Shown here piece after piece: positions 7,987 through 17,781 of a DNA stretch of 64,000 bases. Source of the DNA: AP-15 sp963733945 (GTDB taxonomy: Bacteria > Pseudomonadota > Alphaproteobacteria > ATCC43930 > CGMCC-115725); contig CAVTFD010000040.1 in NCBI GenBank assembly GCA_963733945.1, positions 124,001 through 188,000 of the forward strand, given 5' to 3'. Position numbers and translations under genes: made by a program. The notes under the pieces were generated by a model, which was not told the DNA's origin, ran no database searches, and saw only the letters and a program-made list of their open reading frames with translations. Position 1 is the first letter of the stretch. Each line of letters starts with the position of its first letter.

Positions 7987-9381
7987 ATGACGGAACAATG
8001 GACCCCCGACAGCTGGCGCGGCCTGCCGATCCGCCAGGTTCCGGGTTATTCGGACGAAGCGGCGCTGACCCGGGTCGAGGAAACCTTGCACAATTTCCCA
8101 CCCCTCGTCTTTGCCGGCGAGGCGCGGCGGCTCGAAGAGCGGCTGGCTGCGGTTGCGGTGGGCAAGGCTTTTCTGCTCCAGGGCGGCGACTGCGCCGAGA
8201 GCTTTGCCGAGTTCCACCCCAACAATATCCGCGACATGTTCAAGGTACTGCTGCAGATGGCAGTAGTGCTGACCTTTGGCGCGGGGTGCCCGGTGGTCAA
8301 GCTCGGCCGGCTCGCTGGCCAGTTCGCTAAGCCGCGCTCGTCCGACACCGAAACCCAGAACGGCAAAACTCTGCCCTCCTATCGCGGGGACATCATCAAT
8401 AGCCTGGACTTCGACGACGACGCCCGCGAACCCGACCCGCAGCGCATGATTCAGGCCTACAGCCAATCGGCGGCGACGTTGAACCTACTGCGGGCGTTCG
8501 CCCAGGGCGGCTACGCCGATTTGCACCGCGTCCACGCCTGGAACCAGGATTTCGTCGCCGACTCGCCGCAGGGCGAGCGCTACCGCGAGCTCGCCGACCG
8601 GCTGACCGAGACGCTCGACTTCATGGCTGCCTGCGGGCTCGACTCGGACACGACGCCGCAGATTCGCGAGACCGAGTTCTATACCTCGCACGAAGCGCTG
8701 TTCCTGTCTTACGAGCAGGCCCTGACGCGCGTCGATTCGACGACCGACGAATGGTATGACTGCTCGGCTCATCTGGTCTGGCTCGGTGACCGTACCCGCC
8801 AGGTCGACGGCGCCCATGCCGAATTCCTGCGCGGCATCAAGAACCCGATCGGCATGAAATGCGGGCCGACCCTCGAACCCGACGATTTGCTGCGGCTGAT
8901 CGATTGGCTCAACCCACAGAACAAGCCGGGGAGGCTGACCCTGATCACTCGCATGGGGGCCGACAAAGTCGATGCGCGGCTGCCGCGGCTGATTCGCGCC
9001 GTGAGACGCGAGGGACGTGAGGTCGTATGGTGCATCGACCCGATGCACGGCAACACGATCACCTCGACAAACGGCTACAAAACCCGAATGTTCGACCGCA
9101 TCCTTGACGAGGTGCACAGCGCCTTTGCGATCCATGCTGGCGAGGGCAGCTATGCCGGCGGCGTGCATTTCGAATTGACTGGGCAGAACGTCACCGAATG
9201 CATCGGCGGCAGCCAGGCGATCAGCGAAGCCTCGCTCGCCGACCGCTATTTGACTCATTGCGATCCCCGGCTCAATGCGACCCAGGCGCTGGAACTTGCC
9301 TTTGAGATCGCCGAAGCGCTGAAGCGCGCGCGCCAGGGCAATGGCGTCGAGGGCAAACCCCGCCTTGCCGCTGTCTCGTGA
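7987..9381 (+). CDS. Class II 3-deoxy-7-phosphoheptulonate synthase
   Basis: Condenses phosphoenolpyruvate and erythrose 4-phosphate to DAHP, the committed step of the shikimate pathway (EC 2.5.1.54). The 464-residue product is the plant/mycobacterial-like class II type: WTPDSWRGLPIRQVP at the start, LLQGGDCAESFAEF, KLGRLAGQFAKPRS, GMKCGPTLEPDDL, TRMGADKVDARLP, WCIDPMHGNT and GGVHFELTGQNVTEC. The ATG at 7987 follows GAGGAGG with good spacing; an upstream in-frame ATG at 7936 is less likely. The leader peptide and hairpin upstream suggest transcription attenuation by charged aromatic tRNAs. The next gene follows after ten bases. Confidence 0.95.
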   Translation: MTEQWTPDSWRGLPIRQVPGYSDEAALTRVEETLHNFPPLVFAGEARRLEERLAAVAVGKAFLLQGGDCAESFAEFHPNNIRDMFKVLLQMAVVLTFGAGCPVVKLGRLAGQFAKPRSSDTETQNGKTLPSYRGDIINSLDFDDDAREPDPQRMIQAYSQSAATLNLLRAFAQGGYADLHRVHAWNQDFVADSPQGERYRELADRLTETLDFMAACGLDSDTTPQIRETEFYTSHEALFLSYEQALTRVDSTTDEWYDCSAHLVWLGDRTRQVDGAHAEFLRGIKNPIGMKCGPTLEPDDLLRLIDWLNPQNKPGRLTLITRMGADKVDARLPRLIRAVRREGREVVWCIDPMHGNTITSTNGYKTRMFDRILDEVHSAFAIHAGEGSYAGGVHFELTGQNVTECIGGSQAISEASLADRYLTHCDPRLNATQALELAFEIAEALKRARQGNGVEGKPRLAAVS

Positions 9382-9391
9382 GCCGGCGGTT

Positions 9392-10525
9392 ATGGCGTCG
9401 CACGGACCGCCTTCGCTCGCGTCCCGGACCGACAGCTATTTCCTGAAGGCCAAGGCGATCGTCAGCCGGTTCGGCGATCGCCAGGCGACCTATGCGGTGT
9501 TTATGCGCCGACCGGTCGTCTGCACGCCACGGCTGGCGATCGCATTTCTCGAAGATGCGGCGGCCGAGCGCAGCGCCCGCTTCGACATCGAGCTGAACCA
9601 CCCCGAAGGCGCCCTGGTCGGCGCCGGTGAGCCGCTCCTCTACATCACAGGCTCGCTGCTTCACCTGGTCGATCTCGAGACCGTGCTGCTGCAACGGTTG
9701 GGGCCTGCTTGCGTTGCCGCCCACAACGCCTACGCGATGTGCGCCGACCTGCCGAAGGTCGCCTTTATGGCGATGGATGCGCGGCATTGCGCCGGGAGCG
9801 AGATGGCCGACATGATGGCCTATGCGGCATCGGTCGGGTCGCAGGCGGCGCGTCGCGAGGCGGGCGCGGTCGGCTTTGTAGGCTGCGCCGCCGATGCGAC
9901 TGCCCGATATTTCAGCCAGAGCAAGGGCCTCGGGACGATGCCGCATGCGCTGATCGGCTATGCCGGCTCGACGGTGCGGGCGGCCGAGATGTTTCGCGAG
10001 GAATTTCCCGACGAGCCGATGACCGTGCTGATCGATTATTTCGGCCAGGAGATCACCGATGCGCTGGCGGTCGGACAGCGTTTCCCTGAGATCGCCGCTG
10101 CGGGCCGGCTCGCGTTCAGAATAGACACCCCGGGCGGCCGCTACTGCGAGGGTCTCGATCCCGCCCGCTCCTACGAGGTGATCGAGCGGCACGCGCCGCA
10201 ATCGATCCGCGGCTATCGTACCGAGGAAGAGCTGCGCTACCTGGTCGGCACCGGGGTTTCGGGGGCGGCGATCTGGCTAATGCGCCGGAGTTTGGACGAG
10301 GCCGGGTTCAACCGAATCAAGATCGTCGCAAGCTCAGGCTTCGGCCCCGCCAAATGCCGGATGATGGCCGCCGCCAAAGCGCCAATCGACGTGATCGGCA
10401 CCGGCTCCTATCTTCCCGAGCAGTGGAGCGAGACCTACGCCACCGCCGATATCATCGCCTATGACGGCAAACCCATGGTCAAGGCCGGCCGCGAATTTCT
10501 GCTGCGAAAACGCGCGGACGGCTAG
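9392..10525 (+). CDS. Nicotinate phosphoribosyltransferase-like protein
   Basis: 377 residues of the nicotinate phosphoribosyltransferase family, which makes nicotinate mononucleotide from nicotinate and PRPP in NAD salvage. Visible features: SRTDSYFLKAKAI at the N-terminus, ETVLLQRLGPACVAAHNAY, the FMAMDARHCAG block, a DYFGQEITDAL segment and the C-terminal IVASSGFGPAKCRMM and IDVIGTGSYLP phosphate-binding region. It follows the DAHP synthase gene by ten bases and should be co-transcribed. The start at 9392 is the first ATG after that stop. The exact substrate is inferred from family. Confidence 0.82.
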   Translation: MASHGPPSLASRTDSYFLKAKAIVSRFGDRQATYAVFMRRPVVCTPRLAIAFLEDAAAERSARFDIELNHPEGALVGAGEPLLYITGSLLHLVDLETVLLQRLGPACVAAHNAYAMCADLPKVAFMAMDARHCAGSEMADMMAYAASVGSQAARREAGAVGFVGCAADATARYFSQSKGLGTMPHALIGYAGSTVRAAEMFREEFPDEPMTVLIDYFGQEITDALAVGQRFPEIAAAGRLAFRIDTPGGRYCEGLDPARSYEVIERHAPQSIRGYRTEEELRYLVGTGVSGAAIWLMRRSLDEAGFNRIKIVASSGFGPAKCRMMAAAKAPIDVIGTGSYLPEQWSETYATADIIAYDGKPMVKAGREFLLRKRADG

Positions 10526-10537
10526 CGGGGTGAGCGG

Positions 10538-10566
10538 GCCGGCTCGATCGGTCGGCTTCTTTTGTT
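10538..10566 (+). terminator. Probable rho-independent terminator
   Basis: GCCGGCT and GGTCGGC pair (with two G-T pairs) around a five-base loop and are followed by TTCTTTTGTT. It sits 12 bases after the nicotinate phosphoribosyltransferase-like gene and would end the DAHP synthase operon. Confidence 0.55.
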
Positions 10567-10822
10567 GGATGACAATTCTGCAGCGCTGGACTACGTTGAT
10601 TGCATGGCCCAGACCGGGTCAGTGAGGCGAGCAAGGGTACCGCCTCCTCGAAAAGGAGCAACACGTCAATCCGGCGGCGGTTCGTGGCTGCCAGAACTCG
10701 CGAGGCGTCAATACCAGAATAGGAAAGTAATTTAGAATCTATTCTCCGATCCAAGCGACACGCCGTCTCGCCTGTTTTGCGTACCCGTAGGGCCCCCGGT
10801 TGACCAATCTGGGAGGGTCACC

Positions 10823-12232
10823 ATGGCAGAAATCCGCCCGATCGCCCGATCGGTAACGGGCGCCAGCTATTTGCTCGGACGCAAGCTCGACAGTATCCCG
10901 TTCGGCGGTTACCACATTTTGATCATCACCGTTCTCGCCCTTGTCGGCTTTATCGAGGGCTACGATCTGGTGCTAACCGGTTCGCTCCTGGTTCTCGCCA
11001 AGGGGCCGCTGCATTTGACCGGGTCTGACATCCGTTGGCTCGCTGTCGGCCCGACTTTCATGTTGTGTATCGGCGGTTACGCGGCCTCGGCGGTATCCGA
11101 TCACTGGAGCCGCAAGACGATCATGCTGATCGGCGTGATCGCCACGACGTTTTTCACCTTGCTGATCCCGCTGGTGCAAACTGCCGAACAATTGATCATC
11201 GTGCGTTTGCTGACCGGGATTGGCGCCGGCGGCGCGGTCTCGGCGGCGTTCCCGATCGCCGCCGAACTGATGCCGGCACAGCACCGGCGAACCTACGGCG
11301 CGGTCTATGAGGTGGCGTTGGCGATTTCCTTCACTGTGGTGCCGTTTATCGCCTTCCTGCTTGCCGGCAACGCCAATGCCTTTCGGTTTCTGGCACTGCC
11401 GGGCGGGCTGGCCATCACCGTCGTGCCGGTGCTGGTCTATCTCGTACTCCCCGAAAGCCCGCGCTGGCATTTGCGCAAAGGCCACCCACAGGTTGCAGCC
11501 GACATCGTCAATCAAATAATCAGGCGATCCGGGAACCGCGTCCCGCCGCTGACTGTCGAGGCGCTCGGCGACCACGCAGAAGCTGCCCGCGAGAAGCTGC
11601 CGCCTTATTGGGCTTTGTTCGCCCGTGGCCAGCTGCGCTGGACGACGGTTGGGATACTGGCCGGAGTCTGCGCCGGAACTGCCTATTTCTTGATTTCCGT
11701 GTTGCTGCCAAAAGCGCTTGTCGACCAGGGCGCGGCCGTCAGTCTGAGCTTCGGGCTGACTTCACTGGTTTACGCCGCCAGCATCCCGGGAAAGGCCTTC
11801 ACCGGGTTTCTGATGGAGATCATCGGGCGGCGGTGGACCATCGCATACGCGCTCGCCGGATCGTTGCCTGGGATATTCCTGATGCTGATGGCGCATCGGG
11901 CTGGGGACTACGCGACGGTCGTCATGGTGACCGGCGCGTTGATCACCGGCTTCACCGTGCTATCGGCTTTCACCGCCACTCGCGTCTACCTGTCCGAGCA
12001 GTTCCCGACCGCTCTGCGCGGGCGCGGCCATCCCTTCGGCGAGTCGACCGGACGAATTTTCGCCGGCGTGCTGGCGCCGTTTCTGATGGAACCGCACACC
12101 GGCTCGCCGACAATCTTCTTCGGCACGATCCTTGTGGTTGTGGCGATCGGCGCCTTCATTCCGCTGGCCTTTGGCCGCGAGACCGTCGGCCAGCTTGAAA
12201 CCGTGACCGAGGGGGTCACAGCTCCGGCCTGA
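10823..12232 (+). CDS. MFS transporter (first of tandem pair)
   Basis: 469-residue major facilitator with about 12 hydrophobic segments. The GYDLVLTGSLL block in the first membrane helix and PESPRWHLRKG in the central loop are typical of the aromatic-acid/sugar porter branches. The ATG follows GGGAGGG. It is closely related along its whole length to the next gene, which has exactly the same length; the roughly 70 bases upstream of both starts are also alike. The substrate is unknown; an organic or aromatic acid is a guess from the family. Confidence 0.85.
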   Translation: MAEIRPIARSVTGASYLLGRKLDSIPFGGYHILIITVLALVGFIEGYDLVLTGSLLVLAKGPLHLTGSDIRWLAVGPTFMLCIGGYAASAVSDHWSRKTIMLIGVIATTFFTLLIPLVQTAEQLIIVRLLTGIGAGGAVSAAFPIAAELMPAQHRRTYGAVYEVALAISFTVVPFIAFLLAGNANAFRFLALPGGLAITVVPVLVYLVLPESPRWHLRKGHPQVAADIVNQIIRRSGNRVPPLTVEALGDHAEAAREKLPPYWALFARGQLRWTTVGILAGVCAGTAYFLISVLLPKALVDQGAAVSLSFGLTSLVYAASIPGKAFTGFLMEIIGRRWTIAYALAGSLPGIFLMLMAHRAGDYATVVMVTGALITGFTVLSAFTATRVYLSEQFPTALRGRGHPFGESTGRIFAGVLAPFLMEPHTGSPTIFFGTILVVVAIGAFIPLAFGRETVGQLETVTEGVTAPA

Positions 12233-12455
12233 GGCAGTCCGACAAGGCAAATAGAAACGAGCGGCGCACACAATCGTCGCCAACTTGGAACAGAGGCAAC
12301 GGGTCGACCGATGGGAGACGCTGTGGTCGTAGCGGGTGAGGCGCCGGCGAAGACTTAGATCGGCAAAGTCAGAAATTTCTTCGTCAAGAAGCGCCGGCCT
12401 CCCTGTTTTGCGCCTGCCGCATGGTCCCCCCGGTTCGACCAGCTGGGAGGCCGCC

Positions 12456-13865
12456 ATGGCAGAACTCCGCCCAATCAACCGATCGACAAGTTCGGCCAGC
12501 CTTACGCTCGGGCGCAAGCTCGACAGCATTCCGTTCGGCCCTTACCACCTGATGATCATCGCAGTCTTAGGCCTTGTCGGCTTTATCGACGGCTATGATC
12601 TGGTCATGACCGGTTCCCTGCTGGTGCTGGCAAGGCAGCCACTGCATCTGACCCCCGGCGACATTAGGTTTCTCGCCATCGCCTCGACACTGATGATCTG
12701 TGTCGGCGGGTTTATCGCCTCGACAATCTCGGATCACTGGAGCCGCAAGACCATCATGTTGATCGGCGTCGCCGCGATCACCTTTTGCACACTGCTGATC
12801 CCGCTTGTGCAGAGCGGTGAGCAGCTCATCGCGCTGCGGCTGTTGACTGGCCTCGGAGGCGGCTTCGCGGTCTCGGCGCCGTTCCCGATCGCCGCCGAAC
12901 TGATGCCGGCGCAACATCGCCGCACGTTTGGTGCCGTATATGAAATGGCGCTCGCCGCCTCGTTCACAGTGCTGCCGTTTGTCAGCTTCCTGCTGTCCGG
13001 CAACCCGAACGCTTTCCGGCTGATGGCGGTGCCCGGCGGCCTCGCCTTCTTTGTTGTGCCGGCGTTGATTTATTTCCTGATCCCGGAAAGCCCGCGCTGG
13101 TATCTGCGTCGCGGCCGAACCGAGGCGGCGGTCGACACCGTTAATCGCATCATTCACCGCGCCGGCGATCGGGTGCCGCCACTCGCAACCATCGCGCTCG
13201 GCGACAATATCCTGGGTGTCCGCGAACAGCTTCCGCCCTATCGGGCGTTGTTCGCTCGCGGCCAATTGCGGTGGACGGCAATCGGAATTTCCAGCTACGT
13301 CTTTTGCGGCACCGCGTTTTTCCTGATCTCGGTGCTGCTGCCAAAAGCGCTGGTCGATCAGGGCTCGGCGGTGACCTTGAGCTTTGGCGTGAGTTCGCTG
13401 GTCTTTGCCGCGAGCATCCCGGGCAAGGGTTTCACCGGGTTCCTGATGGAAATCATTGGACGGCGCTGGACGATTTTCTATGCGATGTTCGGCGCGCTCC
13501 CCGGCCTCTTGTTGATGATGATGGCGCACCGCGCCGGCCCATACGCGACGACCGTCATGGTCGTCGGTGCGTTGATGACCGGCTTCACCGCGCTTTCCAC
13601 CGCAACCGCCTTCCGGGTCTACCTCGCCGAACAATTTCCGACCGCGTTGCGCGGCCGCGGGCATATCTTTGGCGAATTGGTCGGGCGGATCTTCTCGGGT
13701 GTGACTGCGCCGTTCCTGATGGAGCCGCATACCGCATCGCCGGCGATCTTCTTCGGCACGATTCTCGTCATGGTCACGATCGGCGCCTTCATCCCGTTGC
13801 TGTTCGGCAAGGAAACCGTCGGCCAGCTCGAAACCGTGACCGAAGGCGCTCCGGCGCTGGCCTGA
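12456..13865 (+). CDS. MFS transporter (second of tandem pair)
   Basis: 469 residues, colinear with and clearly paralogous to the preceding carrier: RKLDSIPFG, IDGYDLVMTGSLLVLA, SDHWSRKTIMLIGV, AELMPAQHRRTFGAVYE and a C-terminal FGKETVGQLETVTEG shared with GRETVGQLETVTEG. The start at 12456 matches the paralog start and follows CTGGGAGG. The open frame extends 120 bases further upstream, but that part matches the paralog's untranslated leader. The duplication covers the leader as well as the gene. Confidence 0.86.
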   Translation: MAELRPINRSTSSASLTLGRKLDSIPFGPYHLMIIAVLGLVGFIDGYDLVMTGSLLVLARQPLHLTPGDIRFLAIASTLMICVGGFIASTISDHWSRKTIMLIGVAAITFCTLLIPLVQSGEQLIALRLLTGLGGGFAVSAPFPIAAELMPAQHRRTFGAVYEMALAASFTVLPFVSFLLSGNPNAFRLMAVPGGLAFFVVPALIYFLIPESPRWYLRRGRTEAAVDTVNRIIHRAGDRVPPLATIALGDNILGVREQLPPYRALFARGQLRWTAIGISSYVFCGTAFFLISVLLPKALVDQGSAVTLSFGVSSLVFAASIPGKGFTGFLMEIIGRRWTIFYAMFGALPGLLLMMMAHRAGPYATTVMVVGALMTGFTALSTATAFRVYLAEQFPTALRGRGHIFGELVGRIFSGVTAPFLMEPHTASPAIFFGTILVMVTIGAFIPLLFGKETVGQLETVTEGAPALA

Positions 13866-13886
13866 TCGTCCTGCCCCGCTTAGTGG

Positions 13887-15485
13887 TCAGCTCTGCTCGC
13901 GGGTTTCCTTGAAACGCAAGGTCGGCCATTCCTCGATCATGGTGCGCAAGTCCCACGGGTTGCGGGCGAGAAAGACCGGGACACCGTCATGGTCCTCGGC
14001 GCTCGCCGACGGATTGCGGATTCGGAAGCGCTCGATCTCGGCCGGGTCGTCGGCTTCGAGCCAACGCGCAGCCTGATAGGGCGCGCCGTCGAGCCGGGTG
14101 GCGAGCCCGTATTCGGCCTGCAGCCGCACGGCCAGCACGTCGAGTTGGAGCGCGCCGACCACGCCGACGATCCAATCGCCACCGGAAGCCGGCTTGAACA
14201 CCCGGGTCACCCCCTCCTCGGCCAATTGTTCGAGCGCGTGGCGCAAGTGCTTCGATTTCATCGGGTCGTTGAGATGCACCCGGCGCAGGATCTCGGGGGC
14301 AAAGCTCGGAATGCCGGTGACCCGGATCTCGGCGCTCTCGGTCAAGGTGTCGCCGATCCGCAGGCTGCCGTGGTTGGGGATGCCAATGATGTCGCCGGGC
14401 CACGCTTCCTCGGCGAGGTTGCGCTCGCGCGCCAGGAAAAACACCGGGCTTTGCACTGACATGACGCGCCCGGTGCGGATATTCTTCAATTTCATGCCGC
14501 GGGTGAACCGGCCCGAGGCGAGGCGCACAAAGGCGACGCGGTCGCGGTGCTGCGGGTCGACGTTGGCCTGCACCTTGAACACAAACCCGGCGACATCAGG
14601 CTCGTCGGGCAGGATCGGATGCGGCCCATCGGCGCCCAAGGCCGGCTGCGGGCGCGGCGACGGCGCCATCTCGGCGACCCCGCGCAATAATTCGCGCACG
14701 CCAAAATTATTGAGCGCGCTGCCAAAGAATACCGGCGTCAGATGGCCCTCGCGAAACGCCTGCGGATCGAATGGCGGACACAGGCCGCGCGCCATCTCGA
14801 CCTCCTCGCGCAATTTCGCGACGGCCGCCTTGGGAAGCCGCCGCGATAGCTCGGGATCGTCGAGACCGCTGCACCGGACCGGTTCGACGACCCGATCGTG
14901 GGCGTTGCGCTCAAACAGCAACAGCGCATTCGCGAATAGATCGTAGGTACCGAGAAAGTCGCGCCCCATGCCGATCGGCCAGCTCGCCGGGGTCACGTCG
15001 AGCGCGAGGCTCTGCTCGATCTCGTCCAACAGGTCGAACGGATCGCGGCTCTCGCGGTCGAGCTTGTTGACAAAGGTCAGGATCGGCACGTCGCGCAACC
15101 GGCACACCTCGAACAGTTTACGGGTCTGCTCCTCGATGCCCTTGGCGGCGTCGAGCACCATCACCGCACTGTCAACCGCGGTCAGCGTGCGATAGGTGTC
15201 CTCGCTGAAATCCTGGTGGCCCGGTGTGTCGAGCAGGTTGAAGGTCAGCCCCTCATGCTCAAACGTCATCACCGCCGAGCTGACCGAGATGCCGCGCTCG
15301 CGCTCGATGGCCATCCAATCCGAACGCGCCCGCCGCCGGTCGCCGCGCGCCTTGACCTCGCCCGCCAGCTGGATCGCCCCGCCAAACAGCAGCAGTTTTT
15401 CGGTCAAGGTGGTCTTGCCGGCGTCGGGATGCGAGATGATCGCAAACGTCCGCCGGCGCGCAATCGCGTCGGTAAGAATACTCAT
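13887..15485 (-). CDS. prfC: Peptide chain release factor 3
   Basis: A translational GTPase that removes RF1/RF2 from the ribosome after peptide release. 532 residues, normal length. G1 is SHPDAGKTT, switch region RERGISVSSA, G3 LLDTPGHQDFSEDTYR and G4 FVNKLDRE. The ATG at 15485 gives the usual N-terminus MSILTDAIARRRTFAIISH. It is convergent with the second MFS gene. A short degraded copy of its switch region lies upstream at about 15926-15959. Confidence 0.95.
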   Translation of the reverse strand: MSILTDAIARRRTFAIISHPDAGKTTLTEKLLLFGGAIQLAGEVKARGDRRRARSDWMAIERERGISVSSAVMTFEHEGLTFNLLDTPGHQDFSEDTYRTLTAVDSAVMVLDAAKGIEEQTRKLFEVCRLRDVPILTFVNKLDRESRDPFDLLDEIEQSLALDVTPASWPIGMGRDFLGTYDLFANALLLFERNAHDRVVEPVRCSGLDDPELSRRLPKAAVAKLREEVEMARGLCPPFDPQAFREGHLTPVFFGSALNNFGVRELLRGVAEMAPSPRPQPALGADGPHPILPDEPDVAGFVFKVQANVDPQHRDRVAFVRLASGRFTRGMKLKNIRTGRVMSVQSPVFFLARERNLAEEAWPGDIIGIPNHGSLRIGDTLTESAEIRVTGIPSFAPEILRRVHLNDPMKSKHLRHALEQLAEEGVTRVFKPASGGDWIVGVVGALQLDVLAVRLQAEYGLATRLDGAPYQAARWLEADDPAEIERFRIRNPSASAEDHDGVPVFLARNPWDLRTMIEEWPTLRFKETREQS

Positions 15486-15625
15486 CAATCCCGCTTCAGC
15501 TGTTCCCGGTCCCCCGGCGGTCGCTCGCCAGCAATCCCGCCGACCCGTCACCGGCGCTGGATATGAGGGCTGCACCGCTCTTTGCCAACCGCTAGTCGCA
15601 GGAACCGGCCGTGTGCCCGCATTCT

Positions 15626-15688
15626 CGTCGTTCCGGCGAAGGCCGAAACCTACCTCGCCGCAGATACTGGCCTTCGCCGGTATGACGG
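15626..15688. repeat. REP-like palindromic repeat
   Basis: Arms at 15626-15644 and 15669-15688 are near-complementary (CGTCGTTCCGGCGAAGGCC against GGCCTTCGCCGGTATGACGG). The layout, CGTC...CCGGCGAAGGCC with a 24-base centre, is that of dispersed intergenic palindromes common in proteobacteria. Confidence 0.65.
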
Positions 15689-15925
15689 GAGTACAGGGGG
15701 CGCTTTCTCAGGTTCGATCCAGGCTGCCCCCTATACAATCACAAATTGTCTCGCTAATTCGCCTTTGCTACATCTGCTGCAAATCTGCAGCAAAATCTCG
15801 TCGTTTGGTTGCAGCTGCCCATTTAGTGATCCTTTTCACCCGTCTGGCCCTGTGCTGCAGCCGTCTAGAATGGAAGTATGACAGGTCAACAAGGCAATTT
15901 CAGGATCAACTTCACCTGTCAAGGA

Positions 15926-15959
15926 ACGCCGAGCTGACCGAGATACCGTGGTCGCGCTC
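15926..15959 (-). pseudogene. Short relic of prfC switch region
   Basis: Read on the minus strand this gives ERDHGISVSSAFLDR then stop, matching ERERGISVSSAV of the intact prfC at 15273-15306. The bases align over about 34 positions with a few substitutions. No further prfC sequence is recognisable around it, so this is a fragment of an old duplication or a conversion tract. Confidence 0.5.
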
Positions 15960-16091
15960 GCCTCGAATGGGTCACGCGCAAGTCCGGAAATTATGGGCTC
16001 GGCAGCTAACACCTATATGTTTCAAGCCACGATGATCGATCAGGGTTGGAAATAAGCTCCGCCCGATGACAGCCTGCCATTGAGGAAAGCG

Positions 16092-17781
16092 ATGCCGCAA
16101 TCTGTCCGTCCGCTGATCGAGGCCCGGCGCGAGCAGATGTTTCCGGTGCTCGAGCCGGAGGAGATCGATCGGCTGGCGCGGTTCGGCGAACGCCGATCCT
16201 ATGCGGCGGGAGACCGAATGGTTGCGACCGGCGAGATCGCGCCGGGCGCTTTTGTGATCCTGAGAGGCCGGGTCGACGTCACGCAGCGGGGACCGCATGG
16301 ACAGTCCGACCTGATCGTGACGCACGGCCCGGGCTCGTTCATGGGCGAGCTCGCGCAGTTGTCCGGCCGCCCCTCATTGGTCGACGCCGATGCTACGGAA
16401 ACGGTCGAGGCGCTCGTCATTCCGCCACGGCGGCTGCGCGATCTGTTGGTAGAAGAGGCCGAGCTGGGCGAGCGCATCATGCGGGCCTTGATCCTGCGCC
16501 GGGTCGGCCTGCTCGATACCGGCGCCGGCGGCCCGATCATCGTCGGCAGCGCCCAGAACGCCGATGTACTGCGCCTCGAAGGGTTCCTGACACGCAACGG
16601 ACATCCGCATCAGCGGTTCGACCCAAAGGCCGATCCGTGCGCGCAAACCTTGATCGAGCGCTTCCACATTGATTCTCGGCGATTTGCCGATTGTTTTGTG
16701 TCCCGACGGAAGGCTGCTGCGCAATCCGAGCGATGTCGAGCTCGCGCATTGCATCGGCCTCGTCAAGCCGATCGACCCGGAAACGATTTATGACGTGGTC
16801 ATCGTCGGCGCCGGTCCGGCGGGTCTGGCGGCCGCGGTCTATGCCGGATCCGAGGGGTTGTCGGCGCTGGTGCTGGATTGCCGAGCGTTCGGCGGCCAGG
16901 CCGGGGCGTCGGCGCGCATCGAGAACTATCTGGGCTTCCCGACCGGCATCAGCGGTTTGGCCCTGATGGCGCGGGCCTATAACCAGGCGTTGAAGTTCGG
17001 CGTCGAAATGGCGATCCCGGATGAAGTCGCGAGCCTGAAGGGCCAGACCGCCGCTGGCGACGGACGCTTTTTGCTCGCGCTCGCCAACGAGGAGCGGGTT
17101 CGCGCCCGTAGCGTGGTCATCGCCAGCGGCGCCCGTTATCGCCGTCTCGATGTCGAGAACCTCGCCGCTTTCGAAGGCTCGTGCGTGCACTATTGGGCGT
17201 CGCCGCTAGAGGCACGGCTGTGCACCGGACAGGAAGTGGCGCTGGTTGGCGGCGGCAATTCCGCCGGTCAGGCGGTGGTGTATTTATCTAGCCAGGTCGG
17301 CAAGGTCTGGCTGATCGTTCGCGGCCGCAGTCTTGATGAAAACATGTCGCGCTATCTGGTCGAACGCATCGCCGCACGGCCGAATGTCGAGGTGTTGACC
17401 GAGACGACTGTCAGCGCCCTCGAAGGGCAAGACGGGGTTCTGGAAGCGATCCGCTGCCGCTCGCGCCGTTCCGGTGAAGAAGTCAGGCGCGCAATCCGCC
17501 ACCTGTTTCTGTTTATTGGCGCAGAGCCGAATACCGATTGGTTGTCCGGGTCGGGCGTGATCTTAGACGACAAGGGGTTTGTGCGCACCGGCGCCAATAT
17601 TTTGAGGCTGCTCGAAACCAGCCTGCCCGGCGTTTTCGCGATTGGCGACGTGCGTTCGGGATCGGTCAAGCGCGTCGCCGCCGCGGTCGGCGAAGGCGCG
17701 CAGGTGGTGGCGGCGCTGCACGCCTTTCTCACGGAAACCGGCGACAAGGTTGAACTTCCTGCCAGTATCGGGAGATCGTGA
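16092..17781 (+). pseudogene. cNMP-domain + thioredoxin-reductase-like FAD protein, frameshifted
   Basis: Two overlapping frames encode one known architecture. Frame one (16092-16793) gives a cyclic-nucleotide-binding domain (GAFVILRGRVDV, GSFMGELAQLSGRPSL) and the start of the linker; frame two (from about 16669 to 17781) continues LGDLPIVLCPDG, then a thioredoxin-reductase-like FAD/NAD(P) domain (VVIVGAGPAGLAAAVYA, GGQAGASARIENYLGFP, ALVGGGNSAGQAVVYLS, VFAIGDVRSGSVKRVA). Removing one T from GATTCTC near 16673 restores DLGDLP and a single protein of about 562 residues. The usual CxxC redox pair is absent (HYWAS at that place), as in relatives of this architecture. ATG 16092 follows GAGGAA. 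This may be an assembly error rather than true decay. Confidence 0.8.

Larger units (their letters stand above)
15486..16091. other. 606-bp intergenic region with repeat and relic
   Basis: Divergent gap between prfC and the cNMP/TrxR-like gene. It holds a palindromic repeat (15626-15688), a GGGGG/CCCCC pair near 15695-15732 that could form a hairpin, and a short prfC-like relic (15926-15959). No intact gene is seen. Confidence 0.6.
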
